A stretch of 64,000 bases of DNA from assembly GCF_020144925.1 (NCBI RefSeq), contig NZ_NSLC01000002.1:372001-436000 (forward strand), given 5' to 3'. The position numbers and the translations under genes are program-made. The DNA is from Afifella sp. IM 167 (lineage in GTDB: Bacteria; Pseudomonadota; Alphaproteobacteria; Rhizobiales; Afifellaceae). Shown in pieces: positions 46,132-55,624 of the stretch; positions within the stretch are counted from its first letter, which is position 1; each line of letters opens with the position of its first letter. A model generated the notes under the pieces. The model did not search any database and was not told the origin of the DNA. It saw only the letters and a list, made by a program, of their open reading frames with translations.

Positions 46132-47526
46132 ATGAAGCCGGTCCGCGTCGTGGGCGGCGGCCTCGCCGGCTCTGAAGCCGCCTGGCAGATCGCCTCGGCA
46201 GGCCTTCCCGTCATCCTCACCGAGATGCGCCCGCTCACCGGGACGCCCGCCCACAAGACGGACGGGCTGGCAGAGCTCGTCTGCTCCAATTCCTTCCGCT
46301 CCGACGATGCCGAGAACAACGCCGTTGGCGTCCTGCATCAGGAGATGCGCCTGGCCGGCTCGCTGGTCATGGCATCCGCCGACAGCCATCAGCTTCCGGC
46401 GGGCTCGGCCCTCGCCGTCGACCGCGACGCCTTCTCCGCCGCCGTCACGCAGGCGATTGCCGCGCACCCGCTCATTACCGTGGAGCGGGGCGAGGTGAAC
46501 GCCCTGCCCGCTCCCGGCGAGAGCGTCATCATCGCCACGGGCCCGCTGACGAGCGATTCGCTCTCGGCCGCGATCCGCGAGGCGAGCGGCGAAGACCAGC
46601 TCGCCTTCTTCGACGCCATCGCGCCGATCGTCCATCGCGACAGCGTCGACATGGACACCGCCTGGTTCCAGTCGCGCTACGACAAGCCGGGCCCAGGCGG
46701 CGACACCGCCGCCTATCTCAATTGCCCTCTTTCGCGGCCGCAATACGAGGCCTTCATCGACGCGCTGCTTGCCGCCGAAACCGCCGATTTCCGGGACTGG
46801 GAAAAGGACACGCCCTATTTCGAGGGCTGCCTGCCGATCGAGGTGATGGCAGCCCGCGGCCGCGAGACGCTGCGCTACGGTCCGATGAAACCGGTCGGCC
46901 TCACCAACCGCCACAAGCCGGACGAAAAGCCCTGGGCGGTCGTTCAGCTCCGCCAGGACAACCGGCAGGGCAGCCTCTTCAACATGGTCGGCTTCCAGAC
47001 CAAGATGAAATACGGCGAGCAGGCGAAGGCCTTCCGGCTTATCCCGGGGCTTCAGAACGCCGAATTCGCCCGCCTCGGCGGCATCCACCGCAACACTTTT
47101 CTGCGCTCGCCAAAAATTCTCGACGCCTCCCTGCGCATGAAGGCCGCCCCGCATATCCGCTTCGCCGGCCAGATCACCGGCTGCGAGGGCTATGTGGAAT
47201 CGGCGGCGGTCGGGCTGATGGCCGGCCGCTTCGCCGTTGCCGAGGCACGCGGCGCCGAGCCGGCGCTGCCGCCGGAGACGAGCGCGCATGGCGCACTCCT
47301 CGCCCATATCACCGGGCGCAGCCTTCTCGACCCGGACGCCGACTTCCAGCCGATGAACGTCAATTTCGGGCTTTTTCCGGAGATCGAGACGCCGCAGGCC
47401 GATGCGGAGGGCAGGAAGATAAAGGGCAAGGAGCGGGGCTTTGCCCGCAAGCGCATCCTCGCCCGCCGCGCCCTTGCCGATTTCGCCGCCTGGATCGAGA
47501 GGAATGGCCTGAAAGAGGTCGCCTGA
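46132..47526 (+). CDS. trmFO: Methylenetetrahydrofolate--tRNA-(uracil-5-)-methyltransferase TrmFO
   Basis: TrmFO makes m5U54 in tRNA using methylenetetrahydrofolate and FAD. The 464-residue protein starts with the FAD motif [18 protein letters not shown], and has [47 protein letters not shown] and [11 protein letters not shown]-terminal segments [18 protein letters not shown] and [12 protein letters not shown] are family hallmarks. ATG 46132 has GGAGACGG upstream; a longer frame adds 32 unrelated residues. It is convergent with the phytoene/squalene synthase-like gene. Confidence 0.97.
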   Translation: MKPVRVVGGGLAGSEAAWQIASAGLPVILTEMRPLTGTPAHKTDGLAELVCSNSFRSDDAENNAVGVLHQEMRLAGSLVMASADSHQLPAGSALAVDRDAFSAAVTQAIAAHPLITVERGEVNALPAPGESVIIATGPLTSDSLSAAIREASGEDQLAFFDAIAPIVHRDSVDMDTAWFQSRYDKPGPGGDTAAYLNCPLSRPQYEAFIDALLAAETADFRDWEKDTPYFEGCLPIEVMAARGRETLRYGPMKPVGLTNRHKPDEKPWAVVQLRQDNRQGSLFNMVGFQTKMKYGEQAKAFRLIPGLQNAEFARLGGIHRNTFLRSPKILDASLRMKAAPHIRFAGQITGCEGYVESAAVGLMAGRFAVAEARGAEPALPPETSAHGALLAHITGRSLLDPDADFQPMNVNFGLFPEIETPQADAEGRKIKGKERGFARKRILARRALADFAAWIERNGLKEVA

Positions 47527-47548
47527 GGCCTTTCGGCCCCGCGGCCGC

Positions 47549-48382
47549 TTAGCCTTTGAGGGCGGCGATCGCGATCCGGCTCAAGATGGCAAGCGCCGGG
47601 GCTCTCGGCACGGCCTTGGCGAACGCGGCAGGGTTCTGCCGCTCCCGAGAAATCAGCAGCCTCGCCGCCGCGAGCGGCAGAAAGGCCGGCCGTGCCTCGC
47701 GACCGACATCGGAAAGCGCTGAGACAGCCTTCTGCCGGTGCGCCTCGGCGAGCGCTGCCAACTGCTCGATCGGCCCCGCTAGGCGGGCTGGCTCGGCCCG
47801 ATAGGCCGCCTCCGCCGAAAGACCGGCTCCTTCAAGCATGTCGAGAGGTATGAGCAGGCGTCCCCGCGCCCGATCCGCCGAAAGCCTCCACAATCCCGTC
47901 GCGAGCCCGTAGGCAATGCCGGCATGGCCGGCGGCCTCCGCAAGCGCCTTCGCCTCGCCCCCGAGCATCAGGCCGGCGAGCTGAAAGAGGCTCGATTGCG
48001 TTTCCCCGAGCCGGCCTTCGAGTTCCGTCCGGTCGGCCGGCGGATCGGCATAGAGATCGGCCTGGCGCGCCTCCGTCAGCGCCGCAAGCGCCCGTTCGTC
48101 GAGGTCGCAAGCCTTGAGGGCGCTCGCCAGCCGGTCGATGATCGGCGCCCCGCTCGCCGCGCCGGAGATCCCCGTCGCGAGCGCGTCGCGCCACCAGGTG
48201 AGTCGGATTTCCCCGAGCGCCGGCTCCTTGACGATATCGGCGACCCGCTCGGCCTCCACCGCGAAGGCATAGAGCGCCAGAAGGTCCTCGCGCTTGTGCG
48301 CCGGGGCGAAAAGCACCGAATAGTAGCGCGGCAGATCGCGCTCCTTGACGGGTGCGGAGAGATTGGGATCGGGCTCGGCCAT
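47549..48382 (-). CDS. Squalene/phytoene synthase family protein (NDUFAF6-like)
   Basis: A 277-residue member of the trans-isoprenyl diphosphate synthase fold. It has YYSVLFAPAHKREDLLALYAFAVEAERVAD and EIRLTWWRDAL, the regions where true synthases carry DxxxD motifs. Here the first motif is not a clear DxxxD (the sequence is EAERVADIV), as in the NDUFAF6-like subgroup linked to respiratory complex I assembly. Its place after the MTH938/NDUFAF3-like gene and secF supports that reading. A GTG directly before the ATG is an alternative start. Carotenoid or hopanoid synthesis is not excluded. Confidence 0.82.
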   Translation of the reverse strand: MAEPDPNLSAPVKERDLPRYYSVLFAPAHKREDLLALYAFAVEAERVADIVKEPALGEIRLTWWRDALATGISGAASGAPIIDRLASALKACDLDERALAALTEARQADLYADPPADRTELEGRLGETQSSLFQLAGLMLGGEAKALAEAAGHAGIAYGLATGLWRLSADRARGRLLIPLDMLEGAGLSAEAAYRAEPARLAGPIEQLAALAEAHRQKAVSALSDVGREARPAFLPLAAARLLISRERQNPAAFAKAVPRAPALAILSRIAIAALKG

Positions 48383-48399
48383 CACGCCGACCTAGCGTC

Positions 48400-48807
48400 T
48401 CAGAACGCTTCGTCGACGGCGATCAGCGCCGCTGCGACGGCCCGGCTTTCCTGCAGCAGGATATTGAAGGTCCGCGCTGCGGCCCCCGTCGGCATCACTT
48501 CGGGCGAAAGGCCGAAATCCATCAGCCGCTTCTTCAGCTCCGGTGGGAGCGGCACCGGGTTGCGCCCGGTGCCGACGAGAAAGACGTCAATGTCGCGCGC
48601 TTCCTGCAACAGCGGATCCAGCGTTCCGATATCGATCTCCTCGGGACGGGTGACCGACCAGGCGAGGATGGCGCTCGGCAGGAGCAGGATGGAGCCGCGA
48701 TGCGACATGCCGGCGAAACGGAAGCCGCCATTGCCGTAGGCGTCGATCGGCGCGCGCCCCGGAAATTTGCCGCCTGGCTGAGCGCCGCCCTGCCCTTCCT
48801 CCGCCAT
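48400..48807 (-). CDS. MTH938 domain (DUF498) protein, NDUFAF3-like
   Basis: A 135-residue protein of the MTH938/AAMDC fold. Recognisable parts are IDAYGNGGFRFAG, GSILLLPSAILAW, the loop VFLVGTGRNPVPLPPELKKR and VEVMPTGAAARTFNILLQE-like segment MPTGAAARTFNILLQESR. Mitochondrial NDUFAF3, a complex I assembly factor, belongs to this family, and its bacterial homologues are known to lie beside secDF. The ATG overlaps the secF stop, so it is coupled to the Sec genes. Bacterial function has not been firmly shown to my knowledge. Confidence 0.9.
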   Translation of the reverse strand: MAEEGQGGAQPGGKFPGRAPIDAYGNGGFRFAGMSHRGSILLLPSAILAWSVTRPEEIDIGTLDPLLQEARDIDVFLVGTGRNPVPLPPELKKRLMDFGLSPEVMPTGAAARTFNILLQESRAVAAALIAVDEAF

Positions 48808-49745
48808 CAGCCGGAGGCGCTCTCGTCGGCGGTCGCCGGCTTGCCGACCTTCTCGGAGCGCAGGTTGAAGTAGATGAGGATCGGCGCCGCGATGAAGATC
48901 GACGAATAGGTGCCGATGAAGACGCCCCAGATCATCGCCGCCGTGAAGGAGCGGATGACCGACCCTCCGAAGAAGAACAGCGCAAGGAGCGCGATCAGCG
49001 TCGTGGCGGAGGTCAGCAGCGTGCGCGACAGCGTCTGGTTGATCGCCAGATCGATGAGATCGTGGATCTCCATCTGCTTGAATTTGCGCAGCGTCTCGCG
49101 AACGCGGTCGAAGACCACCACCGTATCGTTCAGCGAATAGCCCACGATCGTGAGAATCGCCGCGATGGATGAGAGGTTGAACTCGATCTGCGTGACCGCG
49201 AAGAAGCCGATCGTCAGGACCACGTCATGCACCAGCGAGGCGATGGCGCCGACGGCGAATTGCCATTCGAAGCGGAACCAGATGTAGAAGAGCACGCCGA
49301 TCATGGTGACGAGCACGGCGATCGTGCCCGTCTCGGCGAGTTCGCCGGAAACGCGCGGACCGACCACTTCCACCCGCCGATAGGTATATTCGTCCTCGCT
49401 CAGGACGTTCTGCACCTTGCGAACGGCCTCCTGCTGCGCCTCCTCGCCGCCCGGCTGGGTGACGAGATGGATCAGGACGTCATTGGGGGTGCCGAAGCCC
49501 TGCACCTCGAAATCACCAAGGCCCAGCGGCGAGAGCTTGGAGCGGATGTCGGCGATATCGGCGACCGCCGACTTGCTCTGGACTTCAATGAGGGTGCCCC
49601 CCTTGAAGTCGATGCCGAGATTGAGGCCGACGACGAAGAACAGAATAAGCGAGGCCGCCATGGCGATCAGCGAGGCGGGAAAACCCCACCGCGCAAAGCG
49701 CATGAACGGGACTTTTGTGTCGTCGGGAATGAGACGGATGGGCAT
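48807..49745 (-). CDS. secF: Protein translocase subunit SecF
   Basis: SecF works with SecD to use proton motive force in late stages of Sec export. The 312 residues have six membrane helices with a periplasmic domain after the first (GIDFKGGTLIEVQSKSAVAD) and the conserved IVGYSLNDTVVVFDRVRE in the fourth-fifth helix region. Length is normal. It begins 8 bases after secD and its stop overlaps the MTH938-like start. Confidence 0.97.
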   Translation of the reverse strand: MPIRLIPDDTKVPFMRFARWGFPASLIAMAASLILFFVVGLNLGIDFKGGTLIEVQSKSAVADIADIRSKLSPLGLGDFEVQGFGTPNDVLIHLVTQPGGEEAQQEAVRKVQNVLSEDEYTYRRVEVVGPRVSGELAETGTIAVLVTMIGVLFYIWFRFEWQFAVGAIASLVHDVVLTIGFFAVTQIEFNLSSIAAILTIVGYSLNDTVVVFDRVRETLRKFKQMEIHDLIDLAINQTLSRTLLTSATTLIALLALFFFGGSVIRSFTAAMIWGVFIGTYSSIFIAAPILIYFNLRSEKVGKPATADESASG

Positions 49746-49753
49746 GGCTGGGC

Positions 49754-51355
49754 TCAGATCGGCACGGTTTTAGGGCGCTGGTTGCGCACCCAGACGGCCA
49801 CGATGAAGCGCGTCAGGATGAAGGCGGTGAACATCGTCGTCAGGATGCCGAGGGCGAGCGTCACGGCGAAGCCGCGAATCGGGCCGGAGCCGAGGGCAAA
49901 GAGCGCGAACGCCGCGATCAGCGTGGTGATGTTGGCGTCGAGGATGGTACCGAGAGCCCGGCTGAAGCCGGCCTCGATGGCGTTGATGGCCGATCGGCCG
50001 AGCCGCGATTCCTCACGTATGCGCTCGAAGATGAGCACATTGGCGTCGACCGCCATGCCGACCGTGAGCACGATGCCGGCGATGCCAGGCAGCGTCAGCG
50101 TCGCCTGCAGGATCGTAAGCAGCGCGAAGAGCAGGACGATATTGGCGATAAGGGCGATGTTGGCGAACACGCCGAACAATCCGTAGACGAGCACCATAAA
50201 CACGATGACCGCGGCCGTGCCGATAAGCGCGGCCATCTCGCCGGCAGCGATGGAATCGCGGCCGAGACTGGGTCCGACGGTGCGTTCTTCGACGATGGTC
50301 AGATCGGCCGGCAGCGCGCCGGCGCGCAGAAGGACCGCCAGGTTCTGGGCGCTCTCGACAGTGAAGTTGCCCTCAATCTGTCCCGAACCTCCGAGAATCG
50401 GCGAGCGGATGACCGGCGCGGTGATCACCTTGTCGTCGAGCACCACGGCGAAGCGCTTGCCGACATTCTGCTGCGTCAGCTGGCCGAAAACGGAGCCGCC
50501 GCGCGAATTGAACCGGAAGGTGACGATCGGCGTATTGGTCTGCTGGTCGAAGGCCGGCTGGGCATCGACAAGGTCGTCGCCGGAGAGCCTTGCCCGCGAT
50601 TCGATGAGGATCGGCCCGTCGCTCGGATCGGCGGGCTGGGCGATCTCGCAGCCGGCGGGCGGGCGGCCCTGCTCGGCGGAGACGATGTCACCGTCCGGGC
50701 ATTCCAGATGGAAGGTCATCTTCGCCGTCTGTCCCAACACGTCCTTGAGCCGGCGCGTGTCTTCAAGTCCCGGCACCTGCACGAGAATACGGTCCGTTCC
50801 CTCGCGCTGGATGGTCGGCTCGGTCGTGCCGAGCGCATTCACGCGGCGGCTGAGAACCGAAAGGCTCTGCTCCACCGCCGAGCGCGTGCGCTCTTCCAGG
50901 CCCGCTTCCGTCAGGGTCGCGGTGATGGTCTCCCCGTTCCGGCTGAGATCGACCTCGCTCACGGAGCCCTGGCCGAAAAGGCCGGACTGGATGGGCTGCG
51001 TCAGCGGCTGCAGGAGCTGCATGACGCGGTCGCCGTCGGAGGCCTCCCGCAGCGTGAAGGAGACGCTTTCGCCCCGCCCCCGCAGGTTCCGGTAGCCGAT
51101 GCGCTCGTCGCGAAGGGTCTGCCGGATGTCGCCGGTCAGCGTCTCCAGCCGGTCCTTGATCAGCGAATCGCGCTCCACCTGCAGAAGGAGATGCGCGCCG
51201 CCGCGAAGGTCGAGGCCGAGCACGATCTGCCGCTGCAGGAAGGAAGGCCAGGACTGGACGGTCGAGGCAGGGAAGAGATTGGGAAGGTCGATGACGATGC
51301 CGGCAAGGACGACAAGGACGATCAGCGTGACCTTCCAGCGGGCGAAATAAAGCAT
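49754..51355 (-). CDS. secD: Protein translocase subunit SecD
   Basis: SecD partners SecF as an auxiliary Sec export factor. The 533-residue protein has an N-terminal membrane helix, a large periplasmic domain starting LGLDLRGGAHLLLQVERDSL, and five C-terminal helices with VEERTVGPSLGRDSI and GIVLTVGMAVDANVLIFERIRE. The domain P1 region contains KDVLGQTAKMTFHL. Order yajC-secD-secF is standard; spacing to yajC is 30 bases. Confidence 0.97.
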   Translation of the reverse strand: MLYFARWKVTLIVLVVLAGIVIDLPNLFPASTVQSWPSFLQRQIVLGLDLRGGAHLLLQVERDSLIKDRLETLTGDIRQTLRDERIGYRNLRGRGESVSFTLREASDGDRVMQLLQPLTQPIQSGLFGQGSVSEVDLSRNGETITATLTEAGLEERTRSAVEQSLSVLSRRVNALGTTEPTIQREGTDRILVQVPGLEDTRRLKDVLGQTAKMTFHLECPDGDIVSAEQGRPPAGCEIAQPADPSDGPILIESRARLSGDDLVDAQPAFDQQTNTPIVTFRFNSRGGSVFGQLTQQNVGKRFAVVLDDKVITAPVIRSPILGGSGQIEGNFTVESAQNLAVLLRAGALPADLTIVEERTVGPSLGRDSIAAGEMAALIGTAAVIVFMVLVYGLFGVFANIALIANIVLLFALLTILQATLTLPGIAGIVLTVGMAVDANVLIFERIREESRLGRSAINAIEAGFSRALGTILDANITTLIAAFALFALGSGPIRGFAVTLALGILTTMFTAFILTRFIVAVWVRNQRPKTVPI

Positions 51356-51385
51356 GAAGCGGGGCGTCCCGGGAGGTGTCGGGCT

Positions 51386-51721
51386 TTAGGAATCAGAGCC
51401 GGCTACCGGCTCCGACTTGGCACGAACCTCATAAATGAGGCCTCTTTGCGCCCGCACCTTCACGCCCTCGGCGATCTGCAGTTCCAGCTCGGTGTCGTCG
51501 ACCACTTTCGTGACCTTGCCGATGAGGCCGCCGCCGGTGACGACCGTGTCGCCACGCCGGATCGCCTTCAGCATCTCTTCCCGCTTCTTCGCCTGCTGGC
51601 GCTGCGGACGGATGATGAGGAAGTACATGATCACGAAGATCAGGAGGAAGGGCAGAAGCGAAATCAGCATCTCGCTGCCGCCGGCGCCTGCGCCCTGGGC
51701 ATAGGCCGGAGTGATAAACAT
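51386..51721 (-). CDS. yajC: Preprotein translocase subunit YajC
   Basis: YajC is a small membrane protein associated with SecDF. The 111 residues begin with a membrane helix (LISLLPFLLIFVIMYFLI), then RPQRQQAKKREEMLKAIRRG and the conserved VVTGGGLIGKV. It leads the yajC-secD-secF operon; a candidate promoter lies upstream at 51779-51806. Confidence 0.97.
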   Translation of the reverse strand: MFITPAYAQGAGAGGSEMLISLLPFLLIFVIMYFLIIRPQRQQAKKREEMLKAIRRGDTVVTGGGLIGKVTKVVDDTELELQIAEGVKVRAQRGLIYEVRAKSEPVAGSDS

Positions 51722-51778
51722 GAAGGCCTCGGGTTTTTATGTTTGCGGCCCCTTAGATGGGGGTCCAAGTCGGCGCGG

Positions 51779-51806
51779 ACTATAGCTTCGGCGCGCACCT
51801 TTGCAA
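51779..51806 (-). promoter_or_regulatory. Candidate promoter of yajC-secDF
   Basis: On the minus strand TTGCAA (51801-51806) and TATAGT (51779-51784) are separated by 16 bases and lie about 60 bases before the yajC ATG. Both hexamers are near the sigma-70 consensus. It sits in the 185-base divergent gap with the DUF815 ATPase gene. Confidence 0.6.
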
Positions 51807-51906
51807 CCGCCTGTGAACCTCGGTTTCTGGCGCCTGGCAGCCATGGCTTCCTCGGCGGCGAGGCACATGCTAACCGCACGGGCTCTCAGGAAAGAGCAAG
51901 AGTCCC

Positions 51907-52773
51907 GTGTCGAAGGAAACATCGAAGAAGCTCGCCCCGCTCCTGGAGCGGATCGCCAGTGCCCTGGAGCGCCTCGCCCCTGACCCTGTCCCACCGCTCG
52001 ATCTCGACGCGGCGGACGCCTTCGTCTGGGAGCCGGTGCCGCCGCGCCTCCAGCCGGTAGCGAAGGTCAACCGGCTGGAGATCGGACTGTTGCAGGGGAT
52101 CGATCGCTCCCGCGATACGCTTCTCGACAACACCCGCCGTTTCGCGCAGGGCTTTGCCGCGAACAATGCGCTCCTTTGGGGTGCCCGCGGCATGGGCAAG
52201 TCCTCGCTCGTCAAGTCGGCTCACGCGCAGGTTTCTTCCGAGCACCCGCAAGCGCGCCTGAAGCTCGTGGAGATCCATCGCGAGGACATCGCCACCCTGC
52301 CGGAACTGATGAACCTCATTCGCGGCCGACCGGAGCGCTTCATCTTCTTCTGCGACGATCTGTCGTTCGATGCCGACGACACCTCCTACAAATCGCTGAA
52401 GGCAGCTCTGGAGGGCGGCGTCGAAGGCCGTCCGGACAATGTCATCTTCTATGCCACCTCCAACCGGCGACACCTTCTGCCGCGCGACATGATCGAGAAC
52501 GAGCGCTCGACCGCCATCAACCCTTCGGAGGCGGTGCAGGAGAAGGTCTCGCTATCGGACCGCTTCGGCCTCTGGCTCGGCTTCCACAATTGCGACCAGG
52601 ACAAGTACCTCGCCATGGTGCGGGCCTATGTGGAGCATTTCGGTCTCGGCGTCGCGGAGGAGGAATGGCGGCCGCAGGCGCTGGAATGGGCGACGACGCG
52701 TGGCGCGCGCTCGGGCCGGGTCGCCTGGCAGTTTATCCAGGATCTTGCCGGCCGCGTCGGCAAGCGGCTCTAG
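51907..52773 (+). CDS. ATP-binding protein of DUF815 family
   Basis: An AAA-like P-loop ATPase of 288 residues. Walker A is LLWGARGMGKSSLVKS, and Walker B-like RFIFFCDDLSFDADD, followed by KSLKAALEGGVEGRPDNVIF, YATSNRRHLLPRDM (sensor region) and SLSDRFGLWLGFHNC. The N-terminal about 70 residues look like an adaptor (helical). DUF815 members are widespread near yajC in alphaproteobacteria; function is unknown. It is divergent from yajC. The start GTG 51907 has only a weak Shine-Dalgarno. Confidence 0.88.
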   Translation: MSKETSKKLAPLLERIASALERLAPDPVPPLDLDAADAFVWEPVPPRLQPVAKVNRLEIGLLQGIDRSRDTLLDNTRRFAQGFAANNALLWGARGMGKSSLVKSAHAQVSSEHPQARLKLVEIHREDIATLPELMNLIRGRPERFIFFCDDLSFDADDTSYKSLKAALEGGVEGRPDNVIFYATSNRRHLLPRDMIENERSTAINPSEAVQEKVSLSDRFGLWLGFHNCDQDKYLAMVRAYVEHFGLGVAEEEWRPQALEWATTRGARSGRVAWQFIQDLAGRVGKRL

Positions 52774-52798
52774 CGCGAAAAAGAACGCGCAAAGAAAA

Positions 52799-52818
52799 GG
52801 GGCGGCCGAAGCCGCCCC
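52799..52818 (-). terminator. Rho-independent terminator after nlpD
   Basis: GGGGCGGC at 52799-52806 and GCCGCCCC at 52811-52818 pair around four bases. On the minus strand the loop reads TTCG closed by C-G, a stable UUCG tetraloop, followed by CCTTTTCTTTG. It ends the nlpD transcript and sits between the converging DUF815 and nlpD genes. Confidence 0.85.
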
Positions 52819-52847
52819 TGTCTCGATCCCTGGATGGAAATTCGGCC

Positions 52848-54053
52848 CTAGGCCGAGGCCATGTGCTCGACCGGATTGACCGGCGTCGCTCCCTTGCGCA
52901 GTTCGAAGTGGACCTGCGGGCTGGTCACGTTTCCGGTCATGCCGGACTTGGCGATGATCTGGCCACGGCGGACCGTATCGCCGCGTTTCACTTCGATGGC
53001 GCTGTTATGCGCGTAGGCCGAAACCCAGCCGCCCTCGTGGCGAACGAGGACGAGGTTGCCGTAGCTCTTCAACTCGTTGCCGGCATAGATGACCGTCCCG
53101 TCCTCGGCCGCCTTGACGGCCGTGCCTTCCGGAACGGCGAGGTTGATGCCGTCGTTGCGCTCGCCGTTCGGCTTGGTACCGAACTCGGCGATGATGCGGC
53201 CCTGCACCGGCCAGCGGAAGCCCGTCGCGGCGGGTTGCTGTTTGGCCGGGTTCGTGGAGACCGGCGTCGCAGCCGGGCGATTGCCCGCATCGGAAGAAGG
53301 CGGCGTATAGCTCGCCGGCTGTTCCTGCCGGCGCGGCTCTTCGGCCTGAGGCGCCGGGTTGCTCTGCGGATCGACGCTGGCGACCTGCGTGCTGCCCCCG
53401 TTCGGAATCACCAGGCGCTGGCCCGGGCGGATCGCGCCGTCGTCGAGATTGTTGGCGCGGGCGAGTTCGCTCGTGGTCAGGCCGTGATTATGGGCGATCG
53501 TCCAAAGCGAATCGCCGGACTGCACCGTGTAGGAACCGCCTGCCGAATTTCCGGCCGATGCCGTCACCGGCTGCTGGCGCGGCGCGGCTGGCCGAGCCGC
53601 GGGGGCGCTTGCCGCCGGTTGGGTGCTGCGCTGCACCGGACGGCCGTTCTGGTCGACCTTCAGCCTTCCCAGAGGCTTGGGCATATCGCTTGGGGCGTAG
53701 GGCTCCGGCGGCGTGTAGGCGCGCGGTGCGGATGCCTGCTGCTGCGGATAGGGCGTCGGCGCACTGCCTCCGCTCGGCCCCTGGTAATTGTAGGCGGTCT
53801 GGTAGGAGCCTGAGGGCGGCGGCAGCGGCTGCGACCGCACTGCCCCCCCGCTGGCGAGCTGGGTCGGCTGGTAGCTGGGTGTCGGCTGGCTGGCGATGAC
53901 CTGGCGCTGATTGGCCGTAGAGCCGGTGTAGACCGGCTCCATCAGACGCACCGCGTCGGCGCTGCACCCCGCTCCGAGACCTGCCAACAGGGCAAGCGCA
54001 CTGATACGGGTGGACCAGAAGACAAGACGGGCGGACGGGGGATACTGCCTCAT
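52848..54053 (-). CDS. nlpD: NlpD-like lipoprotein with LysM and degenerate M23 (LytM) domain
   Basis: A 401-residue outer-membrane lipoprotein. Lipobox LGAGC is near residue 30; a Pro/Gln/Ser-rich linker follows; the LysM domain is SYTVQSGDSLWTIAHNHGLTTS with RPGQRLVIPN; the C-terminal M23 domain runs from GRIIAEFGTKPNGE. Zinc-site residues of active M23 enzymes are lost: the HxxxD position reads NDGIN and the HxH position reads QVH. This matches E. coli NlpD, which lacks endopeptidase activity and activates amidase AmiC. A longer frame adds 35 residues without a signal peptide. It lies after pcm on the same strand. Confidence 0.92.
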   Translation of the reverse strand: MRQYPPSARLVFWSTRISALALLAGLGAGCSADAVRLMEPVYTGSTANQRQVIASQPTPSYQPTQLASGGAVRSQPLPPPSGSYQTAYNYQGPSGGSAPTPYPQQQASAPRAYTPPEPYAPSDMPKPLGRLKVDQNGRPVQRSTQPAASAPAARPAAPRQQPVTASAGNSAGGSYTVQSGDSLWTIAHNHGLTTSELARANNLDDGAIRPGQRLVIPNGGSTQVASVDPQSNPAPQAEEPRRQEQPASYTPPSSDAGNRPAATPVSTNPAKQQPAATGFRWPVQGRIIAEFGTKPNGERNDGINLAVPEGTAVKAAEDGTVIYAGNELKSYGNLVLVRHEGGWVSAYAHNSAIEVKRGDTVRRGQIIAKSGMTGNVTSPQVHFELRKGATPVNPVEHMASA

Positions 54054-54161
54054 TGAGGAAACTCGCGACTCCAATGGAATGCAGCCACGATCAAAAAGCA
54101 TTAACATTGAAAAGGAGTTAAGAGCCGACCGAAAGTGCGGGCAATCTGGCAGACGCAACAG

Positions 54162-54833
54162 CTAGAGATTGCGCGCAACCCCTTCCACCAACGGCACGAA
54201 TCGCACCGCGCCGAGATCGCGGGTTTCGACCGTCGTTCCCTCTTTGCGAAAGAAAGTCAGGCGCTGGACGCTATCGGCCGGCCCGACCGGCGCAATCAGG
54301 ATGCCGCCGTCGACGAGCTGGGCGACGAGTTTTGCCGGCGCGGCGGCCGCGGCCGCCGTGACCAGGATACGGTCGAACGGCGCCTGCGCCGGCCAGCCCT
54401 TCGATCCATCCGACACGACGCCGGTGATGTTGGTGATGCCGAGTTCCTGCCAGCGCGCCTCGGCGCTTTCCAGGAGCGTCCGGTAGCGCTCCAGCGTCGT
54501 CACCCGCCGCGCGAGCTTGGCAAGGATTGCCGCCTGATAGCCCGACCCCGTGCCGATCTCCAGCACGTGGTGGCGGTCCTCCACCTCCAGCGCCGCCGTC
54601 ATCATCGCCACCACCGAGGGGGCGCTGATCGTCTGCCCGCACGCGATCGGCAGCGGCCGGTCGAGATAGGCCTCGCCCCGGTATTGCTCCGGCACGAACA
54701 CTTCGCGCGGCACCGTCTCGATCGCCGCCAGAACCCGCCTGTTGGAGATCCCGAGCTCGCGCAGCTTGAGAATCATGCTCGCCAGCCGGATGCGGGCATC
54801 CGGATCCGGTTCAGGCGGCACGATGTCGCTCAC
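54162..54833 (-). CDS. pcm: Protein-L-isoaspartate O-methyltransferase
   Basis: Pcm methylates isoaspartyl residues in aged proteins with S-adenosylmethionine. The 223 residues show [53 protein letters not shown] (SAM-binding) and [18 protein letters not shown]. Its ATG overlaps the surE stop. surE-pcm-nlpD is a conserved order. Confidence 0.96.
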   Translation of the reverse strand: MSDIVPPEPDPDARIRLASMILKLRELGISNRRVLAAIETVPREVFVPEQYRGEAYLDRPLPIACGQTISAPSVVAMMTAALEVEDRHHVLEIGTGSGYQAAILAKLARRVTTLERYRTLLESAEARWQELGITNITGVVSDGSKGWPAQAPFDRILVTAAAAAAPAKLVAQLVDGGILIAPVGPADSVQRLTFFRKEGTTVETRDLGAVRFVPLVEGVARNL

Positions 54834-55624
54834 GAGCCCGGCGCCTGCGCGCGGTTGCCGGGCGGAGAGGCGAAATGGTCGAGCAGCTCCTGGCGCGTGC
54901 GCTCATGCGTCATGTCGAGCGACAGCGGCGTCACCGAGATGCGCCCCTCGGCCAGCGCTGCAAGATCGGTCTCGGGCGGCGGATCCATGATCTGATGCTT
55001 GAAGCCGATCCAGTAGTAGGGCCGGCCGCGCCCGTCGGCCCTCTCCTCGATGCGGATCCAGTCCGGCACCCGCCTTCCCTGCCGCGTCACCGAGACGCCG
55101 GCGACCTCGCCCGCGGGCCGATCCGGAAAATTGACGTTCATCAGGACGTCCGGCGCGATGTCGGCTTCGAGCGCCCGCCGGATGATGTCGGCTCCATGGG
55201 CGAGCGCGCAGTCGAAATGCGGATGCTCGACCGTCTCGCGCCCGAAGGCCTGCGACAGCGCGAAGGAGCGGATGCCGAGAAGCGTGCCCTCGATCGCCCC
55301 GGCGACGGTGCCGGAATAGGAGACGTCGTCGGCGATGTTCTGGCCGCGGTTGACGCCGGAGATGACCAGATCGGGCTTTTCGCCGAGCACCTGCTTCAGC
55401 CCCATGATGACGCAATCCGTCGGCGTGCCGCGCACGGCGAAATGCCGTTCATCCACCTGGCGCAGGCGGAGCGGGTCGCTCAGCGTCAGCGCATGGGCGA
55501 CGCCCGACTGGTCCGTCTCCGGCGCCACCACCCAGACGTCGTCGGACAGCGAGCGGGCGATCTTTTCGGCGATTTCCAGCCCCGGGGCGTGGATGCCGTC
55601 GTCGTTGGTGACGAGGATCTTCAT
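54830..55624 (-). CDS. surE: 5'/3'-nucleotidase SurE
   Basis: SurE is a metal-dependent nucleotide phosphatase acting in stationary-phase survival. The 264-residue product begins [17 protein letters not shown] with the metal-binding Asp pair, and has [45 protein letters not shown] and [17 protein letters not shown] 55624 overlaps the serS stop. It is followed by pcm. Confidence 0.97.
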   Translation of the reverse strand: MKILVTNDDGIHAPGLEIAEKIARSLSDDVWVVAPETDQSGVAHALTLSDPLRLRQVDERHFAVRGTPTDCVIMGLKQVLGEKPDLVISGVNRGQNIADDVSYSGTVAGAIEGTLLGIRSFALSQAFGRETVEHPHFDCALAHGADIIRRALEADIAPDVLMNVNFPDRPAGEVAGVSVTRQGRRVPDWIRIEERADGRGRPYYWIGFKHQIMDPPPETDLAALAEGRISVTPLSLDMTHERTRQELLDHFASPPGNRAQAPGS

